Shown here: piece by piece, positions 8,674 through 17,748 of the stretch | Layout: the number at the start of each line of letters is the position of its first letter | How positions within the stretch are numbered: the first letter of the stretch is position 1 | Assembly (NCBI RefSeq): GCF_018130165.1 | Contig: NZ_JAFCLZ010000005.1 | Coordinates: forward strand, 186,001 to 250,000 | Source: Bradyrhizobium sp. JYMT SZCCT0180 | GTDB lineage: Bacteria > Pseudomonadota > Alphaproteobacteria > Rhizobiales > Xanthobacteraceae | DNA length: 64,000 nucleotides | Reading direction: 5' to 3' | Position numbers and translations under genes: made by a program | The notes under the pieces: model-generated | Told to the model about the DNA's origin: nothing | Database searches by the model: none | The model's input: the letters and a program-made list of their open reading frames with translations, nothing else

Positions 8674-10206
8674 TTGGGGGCCGATCCGGGACGAGCATTG
8701 CCAAAGCTTTCACTGCCAATGCGTCTCGTCCTTCTGGTGGCGGGAACCACGCTGCCGCTGATCATTTTCGCGGCCGGCATCGTTTTCAATAATTACGTCC
8801 AGGACCGCAAGGACGCCACGCAGCGCGTGCTCGAGACCGTACGCGGCATCCGCCTCGTGCTCGATGCCGAAATGCAGCGCATGACCGGCGGGCTTCAGGT
8901 GCTGTCTCTGACCAACGCGCTGCGGGACCGCGACTTCGACGGTTTCCGTCGCATCGCGACCGGTTTCCTCGAACAATACGGCAGGGACGGCGTGGTGCTG
9001 GTGGCGGACCGCGAAGGTCGTCAGTTGTTCTCCTCGGTCACGACTGACACCGCCACCCTTCCGCTGCGCAACAACCTTGACCTTGTCGAGAAGGTCTTCG
9101 CGACCAAGCGTCCATACTACTCGAACCTGTTCACCGGCGTGGTCAAGAAGGGGCTGATCGTGACGGTCGAAGTGCCGGTCATTCGCGACGGCGAGGTGAG
9201 CTACGACATCTCGTTCAGCCCGCCGATCGAGATTTTCCAGGACATGATCGAAAAGCAGCTTCCGGGCAAGGACTGGACGATTTCGATCTTCGACGGCGAA
9301 GGCGTCAATTTCGCGCGCGTGCCGAACCCGCAAAACACGATCGGCCAGCGTGCGTCGCCGTCGCTCTATGCCGAGCTGTTCCGCAAACCCGAGGGGACCT
9401 TTGCGACCGTGTCGCTCGAAGGCGTGCCGCTGATCACCGGCGTTGCGCGCTCCTCGCTCACCGGCTGGACCGTCGCCGGTGGGATCGCGGAAAGCTCGCT
9501 GGTCGCCCCTTTATGGCGCAATCTGGCGATCACCAGCGTGATCGGAGGCGTGCTGTTGCTGGTCGGCCTTGCCTTTGCGGTGCGGATGGCGACGGCGATT
9601 GCCCGCGGCGAGATGCTGCACGATCTGCTGATCGACGAGCTCAACCACCGCGTCAAGAATACGCTCGCGATCCTGCAGTCGATCACCACCCAGACCTTCC
9701 GCAGCGCCAGTCGGGCCGAGCGCGAGAAATTCGAGGGCCGGCTGGGTGCGCTCGCCGAAGCGCACAACCTGTTGAGCCAGGAGAAATGGCAGGGCTCCGA
9801 GTTGCAGGACGTCATCGCACGGGTTCTCAAACCCTATCTGCTGAGCAATCCGGATCGGGTGCGGATGTTCGGACCGATGGTGCCGCTATCGCCGCGGCTC
9901 GCCGTGGTGCTGTCGATGATCGTGCACGAGATAGCGACCAATGCCGCAAAATACGGTGCGCTGTCGAACGACAGTGGAACCGTTGCGCTGGATTGGGAGA
10001 TCATCGCGCAAAGCGATGGCCGCAAACTTCGGATGATCTGGACCGAATCCGGCGGGCCGCACGTTTCTGCGCCGGTGCAGCGCGGTTTCGGCTCGCGCCT
10101 GATCGAGCGCAGCGCGCGAGACCAACTCGGCGGCGAAGCCACCGTCGACTTTCTGCCGCGCGGCGTCGTCTGCACGGTGACCGCAGCGCTCGAGCAGGAC
10201 ACTTGA
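8674..10206 (+). CDS. Membrane sensor histidine kinase, HWE family
   Basis: Orphan sensor kinase of up to 510 residues. The first membrane helix (RLVLLVAGTTLPLIIFAAGI) precedes a periplasmic sensing region of about 250 residues that looks like a Cache-type domain. A second helix (LAITSVIGGVLLLVGLAFAV) follows near residue 285. The kinase core has the HWE-type phospho-acceptor motif DELNHRVKNTLA with His325, an N-box (HEIATNAAKYGALS) and the late WTESGGP motif that names the family. The start is uncertain: TTG at 8674, TTG at 8698 or ATG at 8719. No response regulator lies nearby, so the partner is elsewhere. The adjacent TRAP operon could be a target, but that is speculation. Confidence 0.88.
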   Translation: MGADPGRALPKLSLPMRLVLLVAGTTLPLIIFAAGIVFNNYVQDRKDATQRVLETVRGIRLVLDAEMQRMTGGLQVLSLTNALRDRDFDGFRRIATGFLEQYGRDGVVLVADREGRQLFSSVTTDTATLPLRNNLDLVEKVFATKRPYYSNLFTGVVKKGLIVTVEVPVIRDGEVSYDISFSPPIEIFQDMIEKQLPGKDWTISIFDGEGVNFARVPNPQNTIGQRASPSLYAELFRKPEGTFATVSLEGVPLITGVARSSLTGWTVAGGIAESSLVAPLWRNLAITSVIGGVLLLVGLAFAVRMATAIARGEMLHDLLIDELNHRVKNTLAILQSITTQTFRSASRAEREKFEGRLGALAEAHNLLSQEKWQGSELQDVIARVLKPYLLSNPDRVRMFGPMVPLSPRLAVVLSMIVHEIATNAAKYGALSNDSGTVALDWEIIAQSDGRKLRMIWTESGGPHVSAPVQRGFGSRLIERSARDQLGGEATVDFLPRGVVCTVTAALEQDT

Positions 10207-10399
10207 GCGCACGGCGATTTCGACCGCGACAAGCCGCCGCGCGTGTTCGAAGGCCTAACCGGTAGATGTCACCGCAGGTGGAGCCGGGATGGGGTTGCCC
10301 GCAACCAAAGAGCGACAACGAGTCGCACCGACAAAGGCGCAGTGCAACTCGGCCGGTTGGGGAGTTTTTGCGCCAGGCCTATCGGGCCGAAGGCAGTGC

Positions 10400-10720
10400 T
10401 TACTTGATGAGCTTCAGATAAGGCGGCAACCGCGGGCCCGGTGCGGCCTTGGTGGTTTGCGCAGCCTGAGCATCCGTCATCCGGTCGCACAACGCCTTGA
10501 GTTCGGAATCGGTCACCCGATGCAGTTCCATCCGAAGCTCGAGAATGGCCAGCGACAGCAATCTCGCGGCCTCGGGGCTGGCCTTATCCATCAGAAACGC
10601 CCGGCATTCCTCCAACGTTGCGAGGAGCGACAGCAATCGTTCTTCTGAATGGGCCGCCGGCATTTTATCAGTTCCCGAGCTTGCAAGGTAAATTGGAGGC
10701 GGTCCGGATCGTCGCTTCAT
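10400..10720 (-). CDS. Hypothetical protein, helical
   Basis: Predicted soluble protein of 106 residues from the ATG at 10720, which has a clear ribosome site (GGAGAGG). The frame extends to 10765 but that longer start lacks one. Residues 25-90 are strongly helical (EERLLSLLATLEECRAFLMD, then LLSLAILELRMELHRV) with a proline-rich C-terminus ending in YLKLIK. No catalytic motif was recognised. It lies tail-to-tail with the histidine kinase. Codon bias and the ribosome site support a real gene; function unknown. Confidence 0.6.
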   Translation of the reverse strand: MKRRSGPPPIYLASSGTDKMPAAHSEERLLSLLATLEECRAFLMDKASPEAARLLSLAILELRMELHRVTDSELKALCDRMTDAQAAQTTKAAPGPRLPPYLKLIK

Positions 10721-11309
10721 GAGCCTCTCCACGAAAAGGCACCAAAATAATTCGGCCGCTGTCACGCAATGGATCGTGTGAGAGCCTGACCTGATGATCC
10801 CGAAGTTTTACTCAATTGTCCAGCGCGCTATCGATTTGAAAATCGTATCGACCGTGCTGTATTTTTCTAAATATCACGGTTGAGGCATGCGCGCGATACA
10901 AGCCACGGGAAGTCCTCGCGTACACCTAAAGCGGTATTTCATCGGCCCACAACCCGCCACAAATATCCGTAAAAGTACCGGGTACACAGGCGCTTCACGG
11001 TAAGTATGCTCCCAAAATCTGTGGCAAGTGAACTCGCGGTGGTTGTAGTTTGTCGAATAGTTTGCCAAATGTAGGAGTGCGGGGTTTTGCTAAATCATGC
11101 CCCGGGCGCCAATGGCTGAAGGCAGCCGACGGCGCCGGTATCAGGGTGTTTCCAATGCGCAAATGCGTTTGGCTACCATCCCGCAATCACTCGATATCCC
11201 GTGGTTCTAACGACGAACTCACGACCCTGACGAACTTAACGCGGTAAATGCGGATGAACCCCTGGCCTAATCGCGCAGGGTTTCCCGATCGAAGGACGGT
11301 AAAACCAGA
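10721..11309. other. Long intergenic region upstream of the XRE regulator
   Basis: A 589-base stretch with lower GC than its surroundings, especially at 10795-10880. It holds a short hairpin at 10832-10845 (CGATTT / AAATCG). Open frames here are short, lack ribosome sites and match nothing I recognise. I see no transposase or tRNA remnant. It may carry promoters for the flanking divergent genes, but no convincing promoter was identified. Confidence 0.5.
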
Positions 11310-11705
11310 ATGAAAACATCAGCAGCAAAGAAGATGAAGCAGCGCAGTGCCGGCAAACCCGACATCGAATTGGGCAAGCGGATTCGCCTGCGGCGTGTTG
11401 AGCAGAAGATCTCGCAAGCAGAGCTTGGCGACAAGCTCGGCGTCAGCTTCCAGCAGGTCCAGAAGTACGAGAAGGGCGTCAACCGTGTCGGCGCAGCTCG
11501 TCTTCAGCAGATCGCTACCGCGCTCGATGTGCCCGTCACCTTCTTCTACGACGGCGACGGCAAGGCGCGTGAGGTCGAGAGCCTGCTGTTCCTCGACAGC
11601 GCTTTCAGCCTGCGGTTGTTGCGAGCCTACAGCAAGATCAAGGACCAGACCGTGCAACGTCAGCTGGTGTCCTTGATGGAATCGATCGCAGCGAACGAAG
11701 ACTAA
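11310..11705 (+). CDS. XRE-family helix-turn-helix transcriptional regulator
   Basis: Small DNA-binding protein of 131 residues. A basic N-terminal tail leads into a Cro/CI-type helix-turn-helix at about residues 22-75 (LGKRIRLRRVEQKISQAELG, then VSFQQVQKYEKGVNRVGAAR). The C-terminus is a short helical segment (SLRLLRAYSKIKDQTVQRQL). Single-domain regulators with this exact layout (FQQVQKYEKG...PVTFFY) are common in rhizobia. It is monocistronic, followed by a strong terminator. Targets are unknown. Confidence 0.88.
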   Translation: MKTSAAKKMKQRSAGKPDIELGKRIRLRRVEQKISQAELGDKLGVSFQQVQKYEKGVNRVGAARLQQIATALDVPVTFFYDGDGKAREVESLLFLDSAFSLRLLRAYSKIKDQTVQRQLVSLMESIAANED

Positions 11706-11721
11706 TCGGTTGCCTGGTGCT

Positions 11722-11751
11722 TTCGCGCGGACCGGGGCCGGTTCGCGCGAA
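11722..11751. terminator. Terminator hairpin after the XRE gene
   Basis: GC-rich inverted repeat with arms of about 13 bases (TTCGCGCGGACCG pairing back, one G-T wobble) and a G-rich loop, 17 bases after the stop codon. An A-rich, not T-rich, tract follows on the plus strand. Confidence 0.65.
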
Positions 11752-11756
11752 GAACA

Positions 11757-11857
11757 CGCGTGAAAAAGTATGTGTCAAAAAAAGTACGCGTCAAAAAGTA
11801 CGCCGTGAACAACCACGCCGATAATCCACGCCTTCGACAAATCCACGCCTTCAACAA
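11757..11857. repeat. Two short degenerate tandem repeat blocks
   Basis: The first block (about 11757-11804) holds three imperfect copies of a unit near GTCAAAAAGTACGC with variable A-run length. The second (about 11823-11857) holds two copies of AATCCACGCCTTCRACA. They lie in the gap between the XRE terminator and the convergent monooxygenase gene and are AT-richer than the surroundings. No function is evident; slippage expansion is the simplest origin. Confidence 0.6.
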
Positions 11858-11896
11858 ATCGAGCCCGGTTGTGACTCCGTCAGAACCGAAACGGCT

Positions 11897-13553
11897 CTAG
11901 CCTCCGGCGCCGCGCACACGATCGATCAGCCCCAGCGGATCGTCCGGCACCCGAACGCCCCGCCAGGCCACATGCTGGTCCGGCCGCGACAACACCAGAC
12001 CCGGCAACACCAGACCGTTGCCAGCATCGGTGGCAATGTCCGCTCCCTCGACATCGAGCACCGCAAGCGGCACACCCCTCACGCGAGCCGCCGCCTCGAG
12101 CGCCGCGACGTCTGCGGCTGAATCGAACCTCAACAGCGTAAACCCCTCGCCCATGGCGTCGTAAATCGAACTGCCATCGGCGCGCCGGAAATGCGGCGTC
12201 CGGCAGCCCGGGACCGTCGAGGGCGTATAGAGGCTCATCGTGTAGGCCGGAGCCTCAGTGCCGTCATAGGCGATGATCGGCGAGCGATCGTAATAGGTGC
12301 CGAAGTTGAGGCCGGCGCAGGCATATTGCTGGACGTTGATCTCATAGGTGAGCCGGCCGATTTCTTCGCGCACGCGCTCGCCTTCCGGACCCGCCGCCTC
12401 GATGTCTGCCGGCACCGACCCTCGGCGGCGAATTTCGGCTTCCGCATGCGACATCGCAAACCGCGACACCTGGCTGGTGATCGGCCAGCGCTCCGCCTCA
12501 TAGGCGTCGAGGATGGAGGGTGGCGCCCAGCCGCCCAGATGGGCCGCCAGCAGCCACGACAGATTCATGGCGTCCGCAATCCCCGCGTTCATGCCGTAGC
12601 CGGCGTAGGGCACCCAGATATGCGCGGCATCGCCGGCGATGAAGGCGCAGCGATCACGAAACTTGCTGGCGATTAGCCGGCGGCCGTACCAGTCTTCCTT
12701 CGAGAGGATGTCGTAGTTGAAATCATCTTCCACACCGAGGATGGTGCGCAGACAGGCATCGCGGTCGATCTCGTCGAAACCGCCCTCGCCCGGCTTCATG
12801 TAATTATGCACCAGCCAGCGCTCGCGGCCGTCGATCGCATACACCATGCCCGAGCGGCGCGGGTTGATGGCACCGGTGCCCCACGCCCGCTCGCATCGCT
12901 GACGATCGATCAGCCCGGGTGCGCGAATGTAGGTCGACTGCACGCGCTGGATCACGGCATCGCCGGACAACTCGGCGCCGATCGCCTTGCGAACGATCGA
13001 GCGCGCGCCGTCGCAACCGATCAGGTAACGGCAATTCACGGTCCTCACGGCGCCGGTGTCGAGATCGCGCAAGCCCATGCGCGCGCCGGTACTTTTTTAC
13101 CACGACATCCTCGACCGAGGTCCGGTTGATGATCTGGATGCGCGATTGCCCCGCCGCATGCGCAAACAGGATCGGCTCAAGGAATATCTGGTTGATGCGG
13201 TGTGGTGGCTCCGGCGTCGGCCAGTTGCAGTCGGGGCCATCGGTTGCCGTGAAGCGATCGCGGCGGCAGGGAATGTGAATCCGCGTCAACTCCTGCCCGG
13301 TGAACGAGGTGCGGTAGCTGATGTCGTGCGGATAATCTGCGGGCAATCCGGCATTGCGGATCGTTTCGGCGAGGCCCAGCCGCCGGAAGATCTCCATGGT
13401 GCGGGCGGCGACGTGGTTGCATTTCGGCTCCGGCGGAGCCGCGGGCGCCCGCGTTTCCACCAACGTCACGTCGATGCCTCGCCACGCCAGATCGATCGCA
13501 AGCGTGAGCCCGACCGGTCCGGCGCCGACGATCAGCACATTGGTGTCATTCAT
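11897..13553 (-). pseudogene. FAD-dependent aromatic monooxygenase, interrupted by a frameshift
   Basis: A PHBH-type flavoprotein hydroxylase in two overlapping frames. The N-terminal part runs from the ATG at 13553 with the FAD motif LIVGAGPVGLTLAIDLA. The C-terminal part, continuing to 11897, carries the DG motif (IGCDGARSIVRKAIG) and the GD motif (FIAGDAAHIWVPYAGYGMN). The frames meet at a run of six T (13093-13098, six A on the coding strand). One extra A would join them into one protein of about 552 residues, the usual family length. Either a real inactivating indel or a sequencing error in the homopolymer. The family includes 3-(3-hydroxyphenyl)propionate-type hydroxylases. It follows a TTT-type binding protein gene in the same direction. 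Confidence 0.8.
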
Positions 13554-13588
13554 GTCGGACGCTGACCGTACGCTTGGGAGCCATTGTA

Positions 13589-13633
13589 GTGGATTTCTTG
13601 GCAGTGGACTTCTCGGCAGTGGACTTCTTGTTA
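13589..13633. repeat. 15-base tandem repeat, three copies
   Basis: Three near-identical 15-mers of the form GTGGAYTTCTYGGCA fill the gap between the binding-protein stop codon and the monooxygenase start; the last copy is degenerate and overlaps the stop codon. Because the unit is a multiple of three, the minus strand keeps one frame (a KKSTA-like repeat), but no start codon was found for it. Confidence 0.7.
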
Positions 13634-14614
13634 TTCGAGTTCGGCGCCGGAGTTCTTGACGATCACGGCCCAGCGCTCGACTTCGGCCTTGATGTAAGCT
13701 GCAAAACTGTCCGGTGTCGATGGCGGCAGCGGCTCCAGCGAAAGCTTCACCAGCCTCTCCCGCGTCGGCGGGTCAGCCATCAGCTTCGCCAGTTGCGCCG
13801 CCAATGCATCGACGATCGGCCGCGGCGTGCCCGCCGGCGCGACCACGCCCTGCCAGGCCACCAGTTCAAAGCCGGCAAGGCCTGCCTCGGCAAGGGTGGG
13901 AATATCAGGCGCAATCGAAACGCGCCTGGGCGTGGTCACACCGAGCACCCTGACCTTGCCTTCGCGGATCTGTTGCAGCGCCGGCTGCAGATCCACCACC
14001 ATGAAGGGGATGTGCCCCGCGATCACATCGAGCATCGCCGGCACGCTGCCGCGATACGGCACGTGGCGGACATCGATTCCGGCTGATGACTTCAGCATTT
14101 CCGCGCCGAGATGTTGCGGACTTCCATTGCCGGCAGAGCCGTAGCTGAGGCCCGGTTTTGATTTGGCGTAGGCGATGAACTCCGGCAGCGTCTTGGCCGG
14201 TATCGCCGGATTGATGATCAGCGCAAAGGGCACGCCGGCCACAAGGCCGATCGGCGCAAAGTCCTTTGTGGGGTCGTAGGGTAATTTCCTGTACAGCGTC
14301 TTGTTGATGGCGAGCGTGGTCGAGGTCGCCATCAGCAGCGTGTAGCCGTCGGGCTCGGACTTTGCGACCAGGTCCGCGCCCAGTGTCGTACCGGCTCCCG
14401 GCTTGTTCTCGACAATGACGGTCGCATCCAGGCCGCTCCTGAACTGGTCGGTGACAAGCCGGCCAAGCAGGTCGGTTGTTCCGCCCGGCGGATACGGCAC
14501 GATCATCCTGATCGTCCGGTTGGGATAGGCCGCCTGGGCCTGCGCCGGCGAAACGGCCAGCCAGGCCAGCCCGCCGCCGCATCCCGCAATCGCTTCCCGG
14601 CGCGTCAGCGGCAT
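13631..14614 (-). CDS. Tripartite tricarboxylate transporter (Bug family) substrate-binding protein
   Basis: Periplasmic binding protein of 327 residues. The ATG at 14614 is chosen because a strong ribosome site (GGGAGG) precedes it and it gives a signal peptide (MPLTRREAIAGCGGGLAW) cleaved near AQAAYP. Bug-family hallmarks are present: YPNRTIRMIVPYPPGGTTD, the GAGTTLGADLVAKSEPDGYT segment and LSYGSAGNGSPQHLGAEM. These proteins typically bind organic acids such as carboxylates or aromatic acids, and many in this family are orphans without TctAB permeases, as here. The downstream (frameshifted) monooxygenase suggests an aromatic acid ligand; inference only. Confidence 0.9.
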   Translation of the reverse strand: MPLTRREAIAGCGGGLAWLAVSPAQAQAAYPNRTIRMIVPYPPGGTTDLLGRLVTDQFRSGLDATVIVENKPGAGTTLGADLVAKSEPDGYTLLMATSTTLAINKTLYRKLPYDPTKDFAPIGLVAGVPFALIINPAIPAKTLPEFIAYAKSKPGLSYGSAGNGSPQHLGAEMLKSSAGIDVRHVPYRGSVPAMLDVIAGHIPFMVVDLQPALQQIREGKVRVLGVTTPRRVSIAPDIPTLAEAGLAGFELVAWQGVVAPAGTPRPIVDALAAQLAKLMADPPTRERLVKLSLEPLPPSTPDSFAAYIKAEVERWAVIVKNSGAELE

Positions 14615-14783
14615 GCATTCCTCCCGAGAGAATGACGCTTCTTGCTTCTTGTCTGTTGCGAACCACCATACCACGCCACAGCGAAAACGCATGGCAGGAT
14701 TGGGCGTGCTTCCAGACCTTGCCCGGGATCGCCGAACCGTGGCACGACAGCCGAAAACAAGATCGGGTTTTCGGGAGGCGACC

Positions 14784-15509
14784 ATGATGATCCTTCACCA
14801 CGGCTCGCGCTCGAGCGCATCACGCCGGGTGCGGCTGTGCCTCGAGGAGAAGGGCATCGCATATGAAGGCCACGTCGTCGATATGGCCGCCATGGAACAT
14901 CATTCGCCGGAGTATCTGAAGATCAACCCGCTCGGCGTGATCCCGACCCTGATCCATGAAGGGCAGCCGCTGCATGAGAGCGGAACCATCTGCGAATATC
15001 TCGACGAGACCTTTCCCGATCCGCCGCTGCGGCCGGACACCCCCCATCAGCGTGCCGAGATGCGGAACTGGATCCGGCATATCGACGGACTGATCGGCAA
15101 TCTCATCATCTTCAACTGGCGACACCATCTGCAGAAGACAGCATCGCAATGGACCGATGCTGAACTGGCGGAAAAGCTGAAGAACATCCCGAGCAAGGAG
15201 CGGCAGGAAGCCTGGCTGCGGGTGGCGAGAAAGCCTTATACCGAGGAAGAGCGCGACGCCGCGCGGGCCAAGCTGGTGGCACTCCTCGACAAGATGGAAG
15301 AGGCGCTGAAGCCTTTCGGCTGGCTCGCCGGCAAGTCTTACTCGATCGCGGACATCGCGGCGGCGCCCTTCGTCAAACGCATCGACGAGGAGATTGCGCC
15401 AGATGAAATGACCCCGAAGAAACATCCCCGCGTCGCGGACTGGTGGACTAAACTGCAGGCGCGACCGGCCTATGCGCGCGCCGATTTCGGCCCCTTCGTT
15501 ACCTCCTGA
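14784..15509 (+). CDS. Glutathione S-transferase family protein
   Basis: Cytosolic protein of 241 residues. The N-terminal thioredoxin-like domain (about 1-80) has an LHHGSRSSASRRVRLCLEEK glutathione-site region and the conserved cis-proline and SGTICEYL motifs (NPLGVIPTLI, then HESGTICEYLDE). The all-helical C-terminal domain follows and ends in a short (Y)ARADFGPF tail. The ATG at 14784 follows GGGAGG. It lies 20 bases upstream of the enoyl-CoA hydratase, probably co-transcribed, and diverges from the Bug protein. Substrate unknown. Confidence 0.9.
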   Translation: MMILHHGSRSSASRRVRLCLEEKGIAYEGHVVDMAAMEHHSPEYLKINPLGVIPTLIHEGQPLHESGTICEYLDETFPDPPLRPDTPHQRAEMRNWIRHIDGLIGNLIIFNWRHHLQKTASQWTDAELAEKLKNIPSKERQEAWLRVARKPYTEEERDAARAKLVALLDKMEEALKPFGWLAGKSYSIADIAAAPFVKRIDEEIAPDEMTPKKHPRVADWWTKLQARPAYARADFGPFVTS

Positions 15510-15529
15510 ACCGGACTGGAACCCGACCG

Positions 15530-16375
15530 ATGCTAGACGTTCCCAAGAACACTGAAAAATCCACCGAAAAATCCACCGAAAAATCCTTGGCCGACGGCAA
15601 GATCCTGCAGAGCGTCCGCGACGGCGTCGGGGTCATCACCTTCAACAATCCCGAGAAGCGCAACGCGATGTCGCTCGAGATGTGGGAAGGGCTCGGCAGC
15701 GCGCTGATCGAATTGCGCGACAATCCCGAAGTCCGCGTCGTGATCATGGCCGGCGCCGGGGACAAGGCGTTCGTCTCGGGCGCCGACATCAGCCAGTTCG
15801 AAAAGACGCGCCACAACGCCGAGGCCTCCGAAGAGTACTCAAAACGCAGCTCCGCACAGCGCGCGCTGCTGGCGGACTATCCGAAGCCGACGATCGCCTG
15901 CATTCGGGGCTTCTGTCTCGGCGGCGGCATGCAGGTCGCGATGCTGGCCGACATCCGGCTTGCGGCCGACAACAGCCAGTTCGGCATTCCCGCCGCCAAA
16001 CTCGGCATCGCCTATGGCTATGACGGGCTCAAGCATCTGGTCTCGCTGGTCGGTCCGTCCTGGGCGCGGCTCATCATGTATACGGGCATGCGGATCGACT
16101 CCGCCGAAGCGCTGCGGATCGGCCTCGTCGACCGCGTCCTGCCCGGGCCTGATTTGTGGGACGCCACCATGGAGATCGCGCGCACGATTTCCGGCAACGC
16201 GCCGCTCGCGATCAAGGCCGCCAAGATCACCATCGCCGAGGTGCTGAAGGACGAAAGCAAGCGCGACATGAACGCGATCAAGGCGATCGGCACCGCCTGC
16301 ATGGACTCTGAGGATTTTCGCGAAGGCCGCACAGCGTTCATGGAAAAGCGCAAGCCGCAGTTCAAGGGCAAGTAA
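15530..16375 (+). CDS. Enoyl-CoA hydratase/isomerase family protein
   Basis: Crotonase-superfamily enzyme of 281 residues acting on acyl-CoA thioesters. The oxyanion-hole segments are seen at FVSGADISQFEKT and at CIRGFCLGGGMQVAMLADIR. The region FGIPAAKLGIAYGYDGLKHL lacks the glutamate pair typical of true short-chain hydratases, so hydratase, isomerase or another crotonase activity are all possible. The first 20 residues are a low-complexity NTEKSTEKSTEKS tract encoded by a 12-base tandem repeat and are not part of the fold. It lies directly downstream of the GST gene. Confidence 0.88.
   Translation: MLDVPKNTEKSTEKSTEKSLADGKILQSVRDGVGVITFNNPEKRNAMSLEMWEGLGSALIELRDNPEVRVVIMAGAGDKAFVSGADISQFEKTRHNAEASEEYSKRSSAQRALLADYPKPTIACIRGFCLGGGMQVAMLADIRLAADNSQFGIPAAKLGIAYGYDGLKHLVSLVGPSWARLIMYTGMRIDSAEALRIGLVDRVLPGPDLWDATMEIARTISGNAPLAIKAAKITIAEVLKDESKRDMNAIKAIGTACMDSEDFREGRTAFMEKRKPQFKGK
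15554..15586. repeat. 12-base in-frame tandem repeat in the hydratase N-terminus
   Basis: Two and three-quarter copies of GAAAAATCCACC encode the repeated residues EKST. The repeat is AT-rich against its surroundings and lies before the conserved fold, so copy number could vary without loss of enzyme function. Confidence 0.8.
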
Positions 16376-16384
16376 CGCACTCCA

Positions 16385-16505
16385 CGTCGTCCCTGCGAAC
16401 GCAGGGACCCATACGCCGCGGCCTCTCAGTTTCGCTCAGGCGACAGACAATTCGGCAAACGACTGGGGCTGGTGGTTATGGGTCCCGGCCTTCGCCGGGA
16501 CGACG
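16385..16505. repeat. Palindromic intergenic repeat pair (family A)
   Basis: Two hairpins (16389-16408, arms GTCCCTGC; 16482-16501, arms GTCCCGGC) at the ends of a 121-base element whose outer edges CGTCGTCCC and GGGACGACG are also complementary. It lies between convergent genes, where it can act as terminator, and resembles the dispersed extragenic repeats common in Bradyrhizobium genomes. Confidence 0.7.
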
Positions 16506-16531
16506 GTTGGGATTGATCCCTCGACCCAGCC

Positions 16532-17614
16532 TCACAACGCCGCCAGCACCGCCCTGGTGATGTCAGCGGTGCCGTTGCCGCCGCCGAACTCCATCGGCTT
16601 GATACCGTCCGCATAGGCCTTGTCGACCGCGCGCTCGATGCGCTCGCCGGCCTCGGCGGCGTTTTCGAGACCGTGCTTGTCGGCGAGCCAGTCCAGCATC
16701 ATCGCGGCCGAAAGGATCATGGCCGTTGGATTGGCCTTGCCCTGCCCCATGATATCGGGCGCAGTGCCGTGGCAGGGCTGGAACACCGCATGGCGGTCGC
16801 CGATATCCGCCGATGGCGCCATGCCGAGGCCGCCGATCAGGCCGGCGGCGAGGTCGGAAAGAATATCGCCGAACATGTTCTCCGTCACCATGACGTCGAA
16901 ATCCCAGGGACGCTTCACCATCATCAGCGAACAGGCATCGACATAGACCCGTTCGGCCCTGACATCAGGGTGGCGCCCCGCGGCCTCGTCGAACATCCCG
17001 CGGAAGAACGCGAACGCCCTGAACACATTTGCCTTGTCGACACAGGTCAGCCCGCCATTCGCCCGGCCGCGCGCCTTGCGGCGTTCGGCGAGGCGGAACG
17101 AAAACTCGAACAGCCGTTCCGAGGTCTTGCGGGTGATGACGAGCGTTTCGCGCGCTTCAGTGTCGGTCACGACGCCCTTGCCCATCGACGCGAACAGGCC
17201 TTCGGTGGACTCCCTGATCAGAACAAGATCGATGCCCTTCTGATCGGCGCCGACGATCGGGCTCGGCACGCCCGGAATCAGCCGCGCCGGGCGCACGCCG
17301 GCATAGAGGTCGAAATGCATGCGCAGTTCGATCTGCGGCGCGATCTCGGTGTTGTCGGGGTAGCGCACCGACGGCAGACCGCAGGCGCCGAGCAGGATAG
17401 CGTCGGCTTCCTCGCACAGCCGCACCGTGCTGTCCGGCATCGATTTTCCGGTCGCCAGATAATTGTTGGCGCCAGCCGGCGCGTCGGTGAAGCGAAATTT
17501 CAGATCCGTCGTCGCCTCGATCTTGCGTAAGACTTCAACGGCCGGGGCCATTACCTCAGGGCCGATGCCATCACCACCGAGTACAGCGATGTGGAGTGCG
17601 TTGTTGGCGGACAT
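16532..17614 (-). CDS. Isocitrate/isopropylmalate dehydrogenase family protein (LeuB/tartrate-dehydrogenase-like)
   Basis: NAD-dependent beta-decarboxylating dehydrogenase of 360 residues. It has the N-terminal AVLGGDGIGPEV motif, the substrate-binding RESTEGLF region near residue 136, and the family signature NMFGDILSDLAAGLIGGLGM with the catalytic aspartates. A general 2-hydroxyacid such as isopropylmalate or tartrate is the likely substrate. No leuC/leuD neighbours exist, so a catabolic role is more likely than leucine synthesis. It is convergent with the hydratase and followed in the same direction by nothing obvious. Confidence 0.88.
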   Translation of the reverse strand: MSANNALHIAVLGGDGIGPEVMAPAVEVLRKIEATTDLKFRFTDAPAGANNYLATGKSMPDSTVRLCEEADAILLGACGLPSVRYPDNTEIAPQIELRMHFDLYAGVRPARLIPGVPSPIVGADQKGIDLVLIRESTEGLFASMGKGVVTDTEARETLVITRKTSERLFEFSFRLAERRKARGRANGGLTCVDKANVFRAFAFFRGMFDEAAGRHPDVRAERVYVDACSLMMVKRPWDFDVMVTENMFGDILSDLAAGLIGGLGMAPSADIGDRHAVFQPCHGTAPDIMGQGKANPTAMILSAAMMLDWLADKHGLENAAEAGERIERAVDKAYADGIKPMEFGGGNGTADITRAVLAAL

Positions 17615-17645
17615 GGATTTCCTTCACGACGATGGATAGTGAGTT

Positions 17646-17741
17646 CGTCATGGCCGGGCTCGTCCCGGCCATCCACGTATTTCTTGGCATTTCAAGAAAC
17701 AAGAAAGACGTGGATGCCCGGCACAAGGCCGGGCATGACGG
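17646..17741. repeat. Palindromic intergenic repeat pair (family B)
   Basis: Two hairpins built on ATGGCCGGG...CCCGGCCAT and ATGCCCGG...CCGGGCAT, flanked by CGTC/GACG ends, with the halves joined through complementary CCACGT and ACGTGG. It is the same design as the element at 32840-32929, so a dispersed repeat family. Confidence 0.8.
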
Positions 17742-17748
17742 GAGTCTT

